DNA from: Nocardia anocheti
GTDB lineage: Bacteria > Actinomycetota > Actinomycetes > Mycobacteriales > Mycobacteriaceae
Assembly (NCBI RefSeq): GCF_029675105.1
Contig: NZ_JAQQFV010000006.1
Coordinates: forward strand, 432,514 to 496,513
DNA: 64,000 nucleotides
Reading direction: 5' to 3'
The notes under the pieces were generated by a model that was given only the letters and a program-made list of their open reading frames with translations, was not told the DNA's origin and made no database searches. The position numbers and the translations under genes are program-made. Shown piece after piece: positions 41,854 to 49,978 of the stretch. Each line of letters begins with the position of its first letter. Positions within the stretch are counted from its first letter, which is position 1.

Positions 41854-42261
41854 GTGAAGCCGATCGCCATCGGGTACCTACGCGCCGACGTATCCGGCAC
41901 CCGGCAGCAGTGGGACGAGACCCAGATTCGCAGTCTCGCGAAGCGACTCGGCTACGACCTGGCGAAAATCGTGGTGTTCACCGAGGCGACCGAGCACCCG
42001 GCCTACCGGCTGTGCGTGTGCGTGGCCCGTGTCGGCGCCGAGGCGGTGATCGTCCCCGGCGCCGAGCACTTCCTCGGGGACCGGATTCCGGCCGAGGTGG
42101 TCGCCGCGGCCGATGTCGTCACGGTGACGCCCGAAGCGACGTACGCGCGTTGGTCGACCGGTGAGCTACCGGGTGAGCTGGACAGTGATCTGGGCGCCCT
42201 CGACGCCGAGTTGCGCCGGGGAGGCGCGGGCATCATGAGCGAGGACACGGGACCGGCCTAG
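41854..42261 (+). CDS. resolvase-like small protein, probably catalytically inactive
   Basis: The 135-residue protein begins KPIAIGYLRADVSG and continues with QIRSLAKRLGYDL, VVFTE and a late domain. This follows the beta-alpha order of a serine-recombinase catalytic domain (YxRVS...Q...L...GY). The expected R-V-S nucleophile context is altered to RADVSG and no DNA-binding domain is present. GTG 41854 has AGGAGG 9 nt upstream. It is divergent from the XRE-TPR gene, and the pair probably works together. Confidence 0.6.
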   Translation: MKPIAIGYLRADVSGTRQQWDETQIRSLAKRLGYDLAKIVVFTEATEHPAYRLCVCVARVGAEAVIVPGAEHFLGDRIPAEVVAAADVVTVTPEATYARWSTGELPGELDSDLGALDAELRRGGAGIMSEDTGPA

Positions 42262-42271
42262 ACGCCGAAAT

Positions 42272-42304
42272 CCAGTGTGCCGACAGTGTGCCTATGGGTG
42301 CCGA
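42272..42304. repeat. right arm-type integrase sites
   Basis: AGTGTGCCGA (42274), AGTGTGCCTA (42285) and GGGTGCCGA (42296) recur at 10-11 bp spacing, about 95-125 bp inside the attR core. CCAGTGTGCCGA matches the left end exactly. Confidence 0.6.
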
Positions 42305-42397
42305 ATACGCATGGAAACGCGCGGACGCGGGTACACGGGAAACATCGCCTGAACTGGGCGGTATGCACGGTGACAAACGCCCCTGGATGGCCGCTGT

Positions 42398-42412
42398 TAC
42401 TGTGGCGGTGTA
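42398..42412 (+). repeat. attR core of the integrated element
   Basis: TACTGTGGCGGTGTA is the right copy of the 15-bp direct repeat. TACTGT also forms a -10-like hexamer for the downstream OB-fold gene, 35 nt before its ATG. Confidence 0.75.
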
Positions 42413-42438
42413 CGGCCAACTAGCGGGAGAAGCGTGTC

Positions 42439-42834
42439 ATGTCGTCAGCCAGGTCGGGATCAGGTCCGGACTCGGGATATTTCCGTCGGCTGGGCCGCCG
42501 TCTCACCGCCGATATCGACGAGCTCGACGCCGAGGAACTGGCGGAGACCTCCGACGCCTCCGGTGCCCGGCGCGCCGCGGACTGTTGTCGCGGCGAGGAA
42601 GCCACCATTCTCGGCAGGCTCCGCAGTGTCGAGGCGTGTCCGAAGGCCGCGGGTGCGACCGTGCAGGCCGAATTCTTCGACGGCACCGACGCGATCACCC
42701 TGGTCTGGATCGGGCGCAGGCGCATCCCCGGGATCGAACCGGGCAGGCGCATTCTGGTCCGTGGCCGCGTGGGCGACCGCGACGGCCGCAAGGTGATCTT
42801 CAACCCCTACTACGAATTGCGCGGGAACAGCTGA
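42439..42834 (+). CDS. OB-fold nucleic-acid-binding domain protein
   Basis: The 131-residue protein has an acidic N-terminal helix (to about 50) and an OB-fold strand pattern (about 52-128: ATILGRLRSVEACP ... VQAEFFDGTDAITLVWIGRR). It is the positional and structural counterpart of Rv2694c, function unknown. It starts at ATG 42439 with GGGAGA 8-9 nt upstream. Its promoter -10 is now inside the attR core. Confidence 0.88.
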   Translation: MSSARSGSGPDSGYFRRLGRRLTADIDELDAEELAETSDASGARRAADCCRGEEATILGRLRSVEACPKAAGATVQAEFFDGTDAITLVWIGRRRIPGIEPGRRILVRGRVGDRDGRKVIFNPYYELRGNS

Positions 42835-42837
42835 CGT

Positions 42838-43581
42838 ATGCCCTCCAGCGACGACTACCGCGTGGCCGCGGACCCCGAATCGACCGTGGTGCTCCCCGTG
42901 GCCACCGCTGATCCGGTCGACCCGGACACCTACGCCGAGGTCGAGCAGGCCGAGCAGACCCTGCTCGAGCAGCTCGGCGGCTTCAGCGGCCTGATCTACT
43001 CCACCCTCCCGGTCCTGGTCTTCGTGCCGGTCAACACCCTCGCCGGGCTGACCGCCGCCCTCTGGGCCGCGCTGGGCGTCGCGGCGGCCGTGCTGATCTG
43101 GCGCCTGGTGCGCCATGATCCCGTCCAGCCCGCCATCTCCGGATTCCTCGGCGTCGGCGTCTGCGCCTTCATCGCCTACCGGATGGGGGAGGCCAAGGGC
43201 TTCTTCCTGTTCGGCATCTACACCAGCCTCGTCTACGCGGGACTGTTCGCGCTGTCGATCCTGATCCGCCGCCCGCTGGTCGGGGTGATCTGGGGCGCGC
43301 TCAACGGCCACGGCAGCGGCTGGCGCACCGACGCGCGCGTGCGCAAGCTCTACAACCTGGCCACCGTGGTCTGGGTGGTCGTCTTCGGCGCCCGCTACCT
43401 GGTGCAATCGCAGCTCTACGACACCGACCACACCACCTGGCTGGCCGTGGCCCGCATCGCGATGGGCTGGCCGTTGACCGCGGTGGCGCTGGTCGTCACC
43501 GTCTGGGCGGTGCGTCGAGCCGGACACCTCCCCGTCGACAAGTCCGGCGCCGGAACCGATTCCGCGCCAGCCCCGAAGTAA
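42838..43581 (+). CDS. DUF3159 domain-containing membrane protein
   Basis: The 247-residue protein has an acidic N-terminus with LLEQLGGFSGLIYSTLPVL and six predicted transmembrane helices, resembling septation protein A-like folds. It is the Rv2693c family, function unknown. It starts 3 bp after the OB-fold stop, so the two genes form an operon. Confidence 0.88.
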   Translation: MPSSDDYRVAADPESTVVLPVATADPVDPDTYAEVEQAEQTLLEQLGGFSGLIYSTLPVLVFVPVNTLAGLTAALWAALGVAAAVLIWRLVRHDPVQPAISGFLGVGVCAFIAYRMGEAKGFFLFGIYTSLVYAGLFALSILIRRPLVGVIWGALNGHGSGWRTDARVRKLYNLATVVWVVVFGARYLVQSQLYDTDHTTWLAVARIAMGWPLTAVALVVTVWAVRRAGHLPVDKSGAGTDSAPAPK

Positions 43582-43700
43582 CCGAATCGCCGCCGGAGGT
43601 GGGGGAGTACCCACCCTGGGGTACCTGGTTCCGGCCGGTCTCCCGGCGCACGATCAATGCGTAGGACATCACCGCACTGATCGTGAGAGGACCGGCGACC

Positions 43701-44324
43701 ATGATGGCTTCCGAGCACCGACCGTCCGGCGCAGCCAAGAGCACCACCCCCGTGCTGTCGGAGAGCAAGCGTGTCGCCGCCGAACTCGACGCCCACATCG
43801 GCGCGGCCGCCCGCGGTGACCGCGAGGCCGTCGCCGAGATCGTGCGCCTGGTCCACCCGCTGGTGCGCCGCTACTGCTCGGCGCGGATGGGCGCCACCGG
43901 CCATCTCACCGTCACCGCCGACGACGTCACCCAGGAAGTGCTGATGGCCACCGTCACCGCCATCCCGCGCTACCGCGACCAGGGCAAGTCGTTCCTGGCC
44001 TTCGTCTACGGCATCGCCGCCAACAAGGTCTCCGACGCGTTCCGCCGCGGCAAGCACGTCGCCTACCCGATGGCCGACCTGCCCGACACCGCCAGCGGCG
44101 CGGCGGGTCCGGAGGAGTGGGCGATGGCCTTCGAGCGTCGCGCCGCCACCCACGAACTCATGAAGGTGCTGGCCCCCAACCACCGCGAGGTGCTGGTCAT
44201 GCGGATCGTGCTCGGCTGGAGCGCCGCGCAGACCGCCGAGGCCATCGGCACCAGCCCCGGCGTGGTCCGGGTGATGCAGCACCGCGCGCTGAACAAGCTG
44301 CGCGCGGAGCTGAAGACCGCCTGA
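43701..44324 (+). CDS. ECF-type RNA polymerase sigma factor (SigD/ShbA-like)
   Basis: The 207-residue protein has sigma region 2 (LVRRYCSARMG, TADDVTQEVLMATVTAIPRYRD, FLAFVYGIAANKVSDAFR) and region 4 (LAPNHREVLVMRIVLGWSAA...GVVRVMQHRALNKLR). Region 2 reads like M. tuberculosis SigD and Streptomyces ShbA, the factor that transcribes hrdB. No anti-sigma gene is adjacent. ATG 43701 (of tandem ATGs) is preferred. It lies between DUF3159 and ceoC, where the M. tuberculosis block as I recall it has no sigma gene. Confidence 0.87.
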   Translation: MMASEHRPSGAAKSTTPVLSESKRVAAELDAHIGAAARGDREAVAEIVRLVHPLVRRYCSARMGATGHLTVTADDVTQEVLMATVTAIPRYRDQGKSFLAFVYGIAANKVSDAFRRGKHVAYPMADLPDTASGAAGPEEWAMAFERRAATHELMKVLAPNHREVLVMRIVLGWSAAQTAEAIGTSPGVVRVMQHRALNKLRAELKTA

Positions 44325-44325
44325 G

Positions 44326-44997
44326 TCAGGGACGGATGCCGTGCCCGGCCAGCGCCAGGCGCAGATCCTCCTCGGCCTCCACCGAGGTGACGAACAGCAG
44401 CTCGTCCTCGCCCTCGAACGGGTCGTCGGGCTGCGGCACGATGACCCGCCCACCGCGCAGGATCGTCACCAGCGCGGTATCGCGCGGCATGCTCAAGGTG
44501 CGCACCGGCTTCCCGGCCAGCTGGGTGTCGGCGGGCAGGGTGATCTCCACCAGGTTGGCCTGGCCCTGCCGCAGCGTCATCAACCGCACCAGATCACCCA
44601 CCGACACCGCCTCCTCGACCAGCGAGGCCAGCAGCCGCGGCGTCGACACCGCGACGTCGACACCCCACGACTCGTCGAAGAGCCACTCGTTGCGCGGATC
44701 GTTGACCCGCGCCACCACCCGGCGCACCCCGAACTCGGTCTTGGCGAGCAGGCTGTGCACCAGGTTCGCCTTGTCGTCACCGGTGGCCGCGATGACCACC
44801 TCGTAGGTCTCGAGCCCGGCGTTCTCGAGCAGCGCGAGCTCGCAGGCGTCGGCGTGCACCCATTTCGCGTCCGGGATGGCGGCGGGGTCGATGTGGTCGA
44901 GCTGGCGTTCCAGCAGCATCACCCGATGCCCGCCGCGCAGCAGTTCCCTGGCGATCGAGCGTCCGACGGCGCCCGCTCCGGCGATGGCCACCTTCAT
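44326..44997 (-). CDS. ceoC: TrkA-family potassium uptake regulatory protein CeoC
   Basis: The 223-residue RCK protein has an N-terminal NAD(H)-binding Rossmann domain (VAIAGAGAVGRSIA, then an acidic LLERQ end of beta-2) and a C-terminal TrkA-C domain from about 140. It gates K+ uptake together with CeoB. It starts 2 bp after ceoB and ends 1 bp from the convergent sigma gene. It is the Rv2692 counterpart. Confidence 0.92.
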   Translation of the reverse strand: MKVAIAGAGAVGRSIARELLRGGHRVMLLERQLDHIDPAAIPDAKWVHADACELALLENAGLETYEVVIAATGDDKANLVHSLLAKTEFGVRRVVARVNDPRNEWLFDESWGVDVAVSTPRLLASLVEEAVSVGDLVRLMTLRQGQANLVEITLPADTQLAGKPVRTLSMPRDTALVTILRGGRVIVPQPDDPFEGEDELLFVTSVEAEEDLRLALAGHGIRP

Positions 44998-44999
44998 GT

Positions 45000-45665
45000 T
45001 CAGTCCTCGCTCACGGGGGGCTTGGCGGCCAGCGCCACCATCTCGCCGACACTGCCGGAGATCGCCGCGACGTAGACCACGTCGTCGGCCTGCACGATCG
45101 TCTTCGCATCGGGCAGCACACCCTGGCCGAAGCGCAGCAGGAACGCCACCCGCACGCCGAGGTCGCGTTCCAGGTCGCGCACGGTGCGCCCGAACCACTC
45201 CTCGTGCAGGGTCAGCTGGGTGATCGCCACCGCGCCGGTGGGCTCGCGCCAGGTGGTGGTGGAGTTGTCGCCGATCAGGGTGCGCAGGAACCGGTCGGTG
45301 GTCCACGGCACGGTCGCGATGGTCGGGATGCCCAGGCGCTCGTAGACCTCGGCGCGCTTGGCGTCGTAGATCCGCGCGACCACGCGCTCCACACCGAACA
45401 TCTCCCTGGCCACCCGGGCCGAGATGATGTTGGAGTTGTCGCCGGAGGACACCGCCGCGAACGCGTCGGCGCGCTCGATGCCCGCGCGGGTGAGCACATC
45501 CCGGTCGAAGCCGACCCCGATCACCTGCTGGCCGGGGAAGCCCTCACCGAGCCGCCGGAACGCACTGGGGTCACGGTCGATCACCGTCACCTCGTGCCCG
45601 ACCCGGACCAGGGCGCGGGCCAGCGACGAGCCGACCCGTCCGCACCCCATGATCACTACGTACAC
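45000..45665 (-). CDS. ceoB: TrkA-family potassium uptake regulatory protein CeoB
   Basis: The 221-residue RCK protein shows the Rossmann motif VVIMGCGRVGSSLA at the N-terminus with VTVIDRD at the end of beta-2, and a C-terminal TrkA-C ligand domain. GTG 45665 with GAGGG upstream is chosen. It forms an operon with ceoC and is divergent from the APC permease gene, which probably encodes the transporter they serve. It is the Rv2691 counterpart. Confidence 0.93.
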   Translation of the reverse strand: MYVVIMGCGRVGSSLARALVRVGHEVTVIDRDPSAFRRLGEGFPGQQVIGVGFDRDVLTRAGIERADAFAAVSSGDNSNIISARVAREMFGVERVVARIYDAKRAEVYERLGIPTIATVPWTTDRFLRTLIGDNSTTTWREPTGAVAITQLTLHEEWFGRTVRDLERDLGVRVAFLLRFGQGVLPDAKTIVQADDVVYVAAISGSVGEMVALAAKPPVSED

Positions 45666-45827
45666 CGCGCACCCTCGTTCCTGGCCACCGCACGTGGCAC
45701 GTCCGGCAAGGACCGTACCCGCCGGTCCTTCCTTCGCCCATTTTCCCCTCGCCGCCCCCGCGCAAACCCCGCGCCACGCCACCGTCACGGCCGACGGCGT
45801 GGGCGCGAGGGGACCGATCAACTCCTC

Positions 45828-45833
45828 TATGCT
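45828..45833 (+). promoter_or_regulatory. leaderless -10 hexamer of the APC permease gene
   Basis: TATGCT lies 7 nt before the GTG at 45841; no Shine-Dalgarno sequence is seen. Confidence 0.55.
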
Positions 45834-45840
45834 GAGCCCG

Positions 45841-47838
45841 GTGTCCAAGTTGACGACGGCAGCCAAGCGTGTGCTGCTGGGCAGGCCGTTCCGCAGCGAT
45901 TCGCTCGGTCATACGCTGTTGCCCAAGCGTATCGCTCTTCCGGTGTTCGCCTCCGACGCGATGTCGTCGGTGGCCTACGCGCCGGAGGAGATCTTCCTGG
46001 TGCTGTCGGCCGCGGGCATCTCGGCCTACGTCTACGCGCCGTGGGTGGGTCTGGCGGTGGCGCTGGTGATGGCCGTCGTGGTCGCCAGCTACCGCCAGAA
46101 CGTGCACGCCTATCCGTCCGGTGGCGGTGACTACGAGGTCGCGACGAAGAACCTGGGCCCCAACGCGGGTCTCACCGTCGGCAGCGCGCTGCTGGTCGAC
46201 TATGTGCTCACCGTGGCGGTGTCGATCTCCTCGGCCGCCTCCAACATCGGCTCGGCCATCCCGTTCGTCGCCACGCACAAGGTGCTGTTCGCGGTGGTCG
46301 CGATCGCGGTGCTCACCGCGATCAACCTGCGCGGTGTGCGCGAGTCCGGCAAGGCCTTCGCCATCCCCACCTACGCCTTCATCATCGGCATGGTCGTGAT
46401 GCTGGGTTGGGGCCTGTTCCGGATCTTCGTCCTCGGTGACGACATCCACGCCGTGTCCGCCGGTTTCGGGCTAGAGGCCGAGGACGAGCACCTCTACGGC
46501 CTGGCCTTCGCCTTCCTGATCGCGCGCTCGTTCTCCTCCGGCTGTGCCGCGCTGACCGGTGTGGAGGCCATCAGCAACGGCGTGCCCGCCTTCCGCAAGC
46601 CCAAGTCGCGCAATGCCGCGACCACCCTGCTCATGCTGGGCACCATCGCGATCGTGCTGCTCATGGGCATCATCATCCTGGCCCAGAAGATCGGCATCGT
46701 CTACGCCCACGACACCGCGCACCTGGTCGGCGCCCCACCCGGCTACCACCAGAAGACGCTGATCGCGCAGCTGGCCGAGGCCGTCTTCCACGGGTTCCCG
46801 ATCGGGTTCTTCTTCATCACCATCGTCACCGCGCTGATCCTGGTGCTCGCGGCCAATACCGCGTTCAACGGTTTCCCGGTGCTCGGCTCGATCCTGGCCC
46901 AGGACCGCTACCTGCCGCGTCAGCTGCACACGCGCGGTGACCGCCTCGCCTTCTCCAATGGCATCCTGTTCCTGGCGGGCGCGGCGATCGCGTTCGTGGT
47001 GCTCTTCGGCGCCGAGGTGACCAAGCTCATCCAGCTCTACATCGTCGGCGTGTTCGTCTCGTTCGTGCTGAGCCAGACCGGCATGCTGCGGCACTGGACG
47101 CGGCTGCTGCGCACCGAGACCGACCCGTCGGTCCGCGCGAAGATGAAGCGCTCCCGGGTGATCAACGCCATCGGCCTCACCGCCACCGGCGCCGTCTTGG
47201 TGATCGTGCTCATCACCAAGTTCTTCGCCGGTGCCTACATCGCGATCGCCACCATGGTCGCGATCTTCGTGGTGATGAAGCTGATCCGCCGCCACTATGA
47301 CTCGGTCTCGCGCGAACTCGACGAATCCGACTGGGACGGCGTGCTGCCCAGCCGCACCCACTCCATCGTGCTGGTCTCCAAGCTGCACCTGCCCACCCGC
47401 CGCGCGCTGGCCTACGCCAGGGCCACCCGGCCCGACACGCTCGAGGCGATCACCGTCAACGTCGACGACGCCGACACCCGCAGGCTGGTGCGCGAGTGGG
47501 AGAACAGCGAGATCAACGTGCCGCTGAAGGTGATCGAGTCGCCGTATCGCGAGATCACCAAGCCGGTGCTGGAATACGTGAAGCGGGTGCGCAAGGACGC
47601 GCCCCGCGATGTGGTCACCGTGTTCATCCCCGAGTACGTGGTGGGCCACTGGTGGGAGCAGGTGCTGCACAACCAGTCGGCGCTGCGCCTGAAGGGCAGG
47701 CTGCTGTTCGAGCCCGGCGTGATGGTGACGAGCGTGCCCTGGCAGCTCAGCTCCTCCACCCGGGCCAAGCAGGCCGCCGAGGGCAACGCGCCGGGCTCGG
47801 TGCGGCGTGGATTCGAAGAACCGGGTCGTCGCGGATGA
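45841..47838 (+). CDS. APC-superfamily permease, KimA-like potassium importer candidate
   Basis: The 665-residue protein has a short N-terminal cytosolic segment, about twelve transmembrane helices (40-480; FASDAMSSVAYAPEEI in helix 1 and YPSGGGDYEVA) and a 180-residue C-terminal cytosolic domain with a USP-like start (SIVLVSKLHLPTRRALAYAR). This is the layout of Bacillus KimA (YdaO), a K+/H+ symporter controlled by c-di-AMP. Annotation as an amino-acid permease is common for Rv2690c homologues, but the divergent ceoBC genes favour K+. The GTG start at 45841 is leaderless. Confidence 0.87.
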   Translation: MSKLTTAAKRVLLGRPFRSDSLGHTLLPKRIALPVFASDAMSSVAYAPEEIFLVLSAAGISAYVYAPWVGLAVALVMAVVVASYRQNVHAYPSGGGDYEVATKNLGPNAGLTVGSALLVDYVLTVAVSISSAASNIGSAIPFVATHKVLFAVVAIAVLTAINLRGVRESGKAFAIPTYAFIIGMVVMLGWGLFRIFVLGDDIHAVSAGFGLEAEDEHLYGLAFAFLIARSFSSGCAALTGVEAISNGVPAFRKPKSRNAATTLLMLGTIAIVLLMGIIILAQKIGIVYAHDTAHLVGAPPGYHQKTLIAQLAEAVFHGFPIGFFFITIVTALILVLAANTAFNGFPVLGSILAQDRYLPRQLHTRGDRLAFSNGILFLAGAAIAFVVLFGAEVTKLIQLYIVGVFVSFVLSQTGMLRHWTRLLRTETDPSVRAKMKRSRVINAIGLTATGAVLVIVLITKFFAGAYIAIATMVAIFVVMKLIRRHYDSVSRELDESDWDGVLPSRTHSIVLVSKLHLPTRRALAYARATRPDTLEAITVNVDDADTRRLVREWENSEINVPLKVIESPYREITKPVLEYVKRVRKDAPRDVVTVFIPEYVVGHWWEQVLHNQSALRLKGRLLFEPGVMVTSVPWQLSSSTRAKQAAEGNAPGSVRRGFEEPGRRG

Positions 47839-47875
47839 GCCGCGCGCGGATCGAGACAGTGAGCAGGTATCCCTC

Positions 47876-49237
47876 GTGAGTGACTGGCGCGGACAGGAAT
47901 TCGAGATCCGGCTGGGCCCGCCCGGCCACGGCGGATTCTGTGTCGGACGGCACGAGGGCCGGGTGGTGTTCGTGCGCCACGGTCTGCCCGACGAACTCGT
48001 CCGGGCCAGGGTGACCGAGGACCGCGGCGGCTCGTTCTGCCGCGCCGACGCGATCGAGATCATCGAGGCGTCCCCCGATCGTGTCCCCGCCACCTGTCCG
48101 GTCTCCGGCCCCGGCGGCGCGGGCTGCTGCGATTTCTCCTTCGCCACCCCGGCCGCTCAGCGCGCGCTCAAGACCACGGTCGTGGCCGAGCAACTGCGCA
48201 GGCTGGCCGGAATCGAACCCGAGTTCGCGGTGGAGCCGATCGCGGGGGACGACCCCGAGGTGACCGGCGGCTGGCGCACCCGCGTGCGGCTGGTCGTCGA
48301 CGACGCGGGCCGCGCGGGCGTACACCGCTACCGCAGCACCGCCGTCCTGCCCGACCTGCGCTGCCCACAACCGGTGCCGGGCGCTCTCGACGGCGTCGCC
48401 GAGCGCCGCTGGACTCCGGGCAGCGACCTGGTCGTCGCCGTCGACGGTGACGGCGTGCGCCACATCGTGGAGCTGGCCGCCGCCGATGACACCACCCGCC
48501 CCGGCGGCCGCCCCGCCACCCCGCGCGGCGCGACCCGAGGCCGCGGGCAGCACCCGGCCCGCCGCCGCCGATCCGGCGCCCCCGACCGCGACGAGCACGG
48601 CGCGATCCGCGACCGCGCGGCCGCCCGCAAGTCCGCCACCAACGCCCCGCGTGAGGAATGGGTGCTCTCCGGCACCGGCCGCGCGGTGGAATACGTGGGC
48701 GGCCGACGCTGGGAACTCGCCGCCACCGGCTTCTGGCAGGCGCATCACCGTGCCGCGCGCTGCTATTCCGACCTCGTCGCCGAGTGGTCGGGCCTGACCC
48801 CCGGCGGTTCGGGCTGGGACCTCTACGCCGGTGTCGGGGTCTTCGCCGCGCGCCTGGCCGAGCAGACCGGACAGACCGGCGCGGTCGCCGCGGTCGAATC
48901 CGCCCGGGGCGCCGTCGCCGACGGGACCGCCGCCCTGCGCGATCTGCCCTGGCTGGACCTGCGCGCCGACCGCGTCGAACGCTGGGCTCGCTCCGCCTCC
49001 GGCACCCCCGATGTCGTCGTCCTCGACCCGCCGCGCGCGGGCGCGGGCAAGGACGTGGTCGCCGCCGTCACCGACGCCGACCCCCGCCGCATCATCCACA
49101 TCGGCTGCGACCCGGCCTCCTTCGCCCGCGATCTCGGCCTGTACCTGGACGCGGGCTACCACCTGGCCGACCTGCGCGCTTTCGACGCGTTCCCCGGCAC
49201 CCACCACGTCGAATGCGTGGCCCTGCTCGACCGCTGA
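47876..49237 (+). CDS. TrmA/RlmD-family class I SAM-dependent RNA (uracil-5) methyltransferase
   Basis: The 453-residue protein has an N-terminal TRAM-like beta-barrel, a Cys-rich segment (CPVSGPGGAGCCDF, a possible reduced 4Fe-4S motif) and the methyltransferase domain (DLYAGVGVFAARLA, VLDPPRAGAGKD, catalytic-Cys motif IGCDPASFARDL). A basic Arg/Pro/Gly-rich insertion of about 50 residues interrupts the middle (about 215-265). It methylates U in tRNA or rRNA. GTG 47876 is preferred. It follows the permease by 37 bp (Rv2689c position) and abuts the convergent SIMPL stop. Confidence 0.88.
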   Translation: MSDWRGQEFEIRLGPPGHGGFCVGRHEGRVVFVRHGLPDELVRARVTEDRGGSFCRADAIEIIEASPDRVPATCPVSGPGGAGCCDFSFATPAAQRALKTTVVAEQLRRLAGIEPEFAVEPIAGDDPEVTGGWRTRVRLVVDDAGRAGVHRYRSTAVLPDLRCPQPVPGALDGVAERRWTPGSDLVVAVDGDGVRHIVELAAADDTTRPGGRPATPRGATRGRGQHPARRRRSGAPDRDEHGAIRDRAAARKSATNAPREEWVLSGTGRAVEYVGGRRWELAATGFWQAHHRAARCYSDLVAEWSGLTPGGSGWDLYAGVGVFAARLAEQTGQTGAVAAVESARGAVADGTAALRDLPWLDLRADRVERWARSASGTPDVVVLDPPRAGAGKDVVAAVTDADPRRIIHIGCDPASFARDLGLYLDAGYHLADLRAFDAFPGTHHVECVALLDR

Positions 49238-49903
49238 TCAGTCCAGCGCCCAGGTCACCCGCACCGTCGCGCTCACCTCGGTCTCGCCGGGTACCACCGG
49301 GACGGGGGAGCTGCTGCGCGCCATGAGCATCGGCGCCGCGTCCATCTCGCCACTGATGTCGAAGGCGCGCGGGGTGGGGGAGCCGGTGTCCTCGGTGATC
49401 TGCACGACCCCGCCGAGTCGCGTGCCCGCCCTGGCCGCGTACTGCTCGGCCTTGGTCTTCGCCTCGTCGAAGGCGGCATCGCGCGCCTGGGCGAGCAGCG
49501 GCTCCGGATCGGCGATGGTCCTGCTCAGCCCGCCGAGCCGGACATCGTCGCCGCCCGCCGTCACCGCGGCGGCCACCGCCCGCGCGGGCTCGGTGCTCTC
49601 GCGCAGCGCCACACTCAGCCCGGTGGTGGCCAGATAGCCGGTGATCTCGGTGCGCCCGTTGTCGGTGTAGACGGTCTCGGTGCGCACACTCAACCCGCTC
49701 GTGGCCATGTCCGCGTCGCTCACCCCCGCCGCGCGCAGCGCCGCGACCACCGCGTTCACGCGCTCACCCGCACGGTCGTAGGCGGCCGCGACCGTCGCGG
49801 CCCGCGACTCCACCGACAATGTCACCCGGATCAGATCCGGGACCGCGCGCACCGTGCCGCGCCCGAACATGGTGATACTCGCCTGCCAGGATTCCTTGCC
49901 CAC
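49238..49903 (-). CDS. SIMPL domain-containing protein (DUF541)
   Basis: The 221-residue protein has the family pattern FGRGTVRAVPDLIRVTLSVE (about 11-30), a helical RVNAVVAALRAAGV and a C-terminal VSATVRVTW strand. SIMPL proteins are usually periplasmic, but no signal peptide is visible with GTG 49903, which has GGGAGC 7 nt upstream. Function is unknown. Confidence 0.85.
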   Translation of the reverse strand: MGKESWQASITMFGRGTVRAVPDLIRVTLSVESRAATVAAAYDRAGERVNAVVAALRAAGVSDADMATSGLSVRTETVYTDNGRTEITGYLATTGLSVALRESTEPARAVAAAVTAGGDDVRLGGLSRTIADPEPLLAQARDAAFDEAKTKAEQYAARAGTRLGGVVQITEDTGSPTPRAFDISGEMDAAPMLMARSSSPVPVVPGETEVSATVRVTWALD

Positions 49904-49978
49904 GCGCTGCTCCCGTCGGTCGAAACGATCCTGTGCTGCCCAACGTCTCGCGCTCGCCGCGGGTTCCACCGCACGGGC

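Larger units (their letters stand above)
32691..42412. mobile_element. 9.7-kb integrative element, phage-satellite (PICI-like) architecture
   Basis: It lies between the Rv2695-like and Rv2694c-like genes, which are neighbours in relatives. It encodes integrase and XRE repressor leftward, a divergent AlpA-like excisionase, then a rightward run of about thirteen tightly packed genes including an AAA ATPase with iteron-like repeats and a WhiB protein, and finally a divergent XRE-TPR / resolvase-like pair. No structural, packaging, lysis or conjugation gene is seen. The order int-repressor-(divergent) alpA-rep matches phage-inducible islands; a minimal integrative plasmid is the alternative. Confidence 0.85.

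Noticed and set aside
32691..42412. Complete prophage or conjugative AICE
   Set aside because: No terminase, portal, capsid, tail, lysin, relaxase or FtsK-type translocase visible in 9.7 kb.
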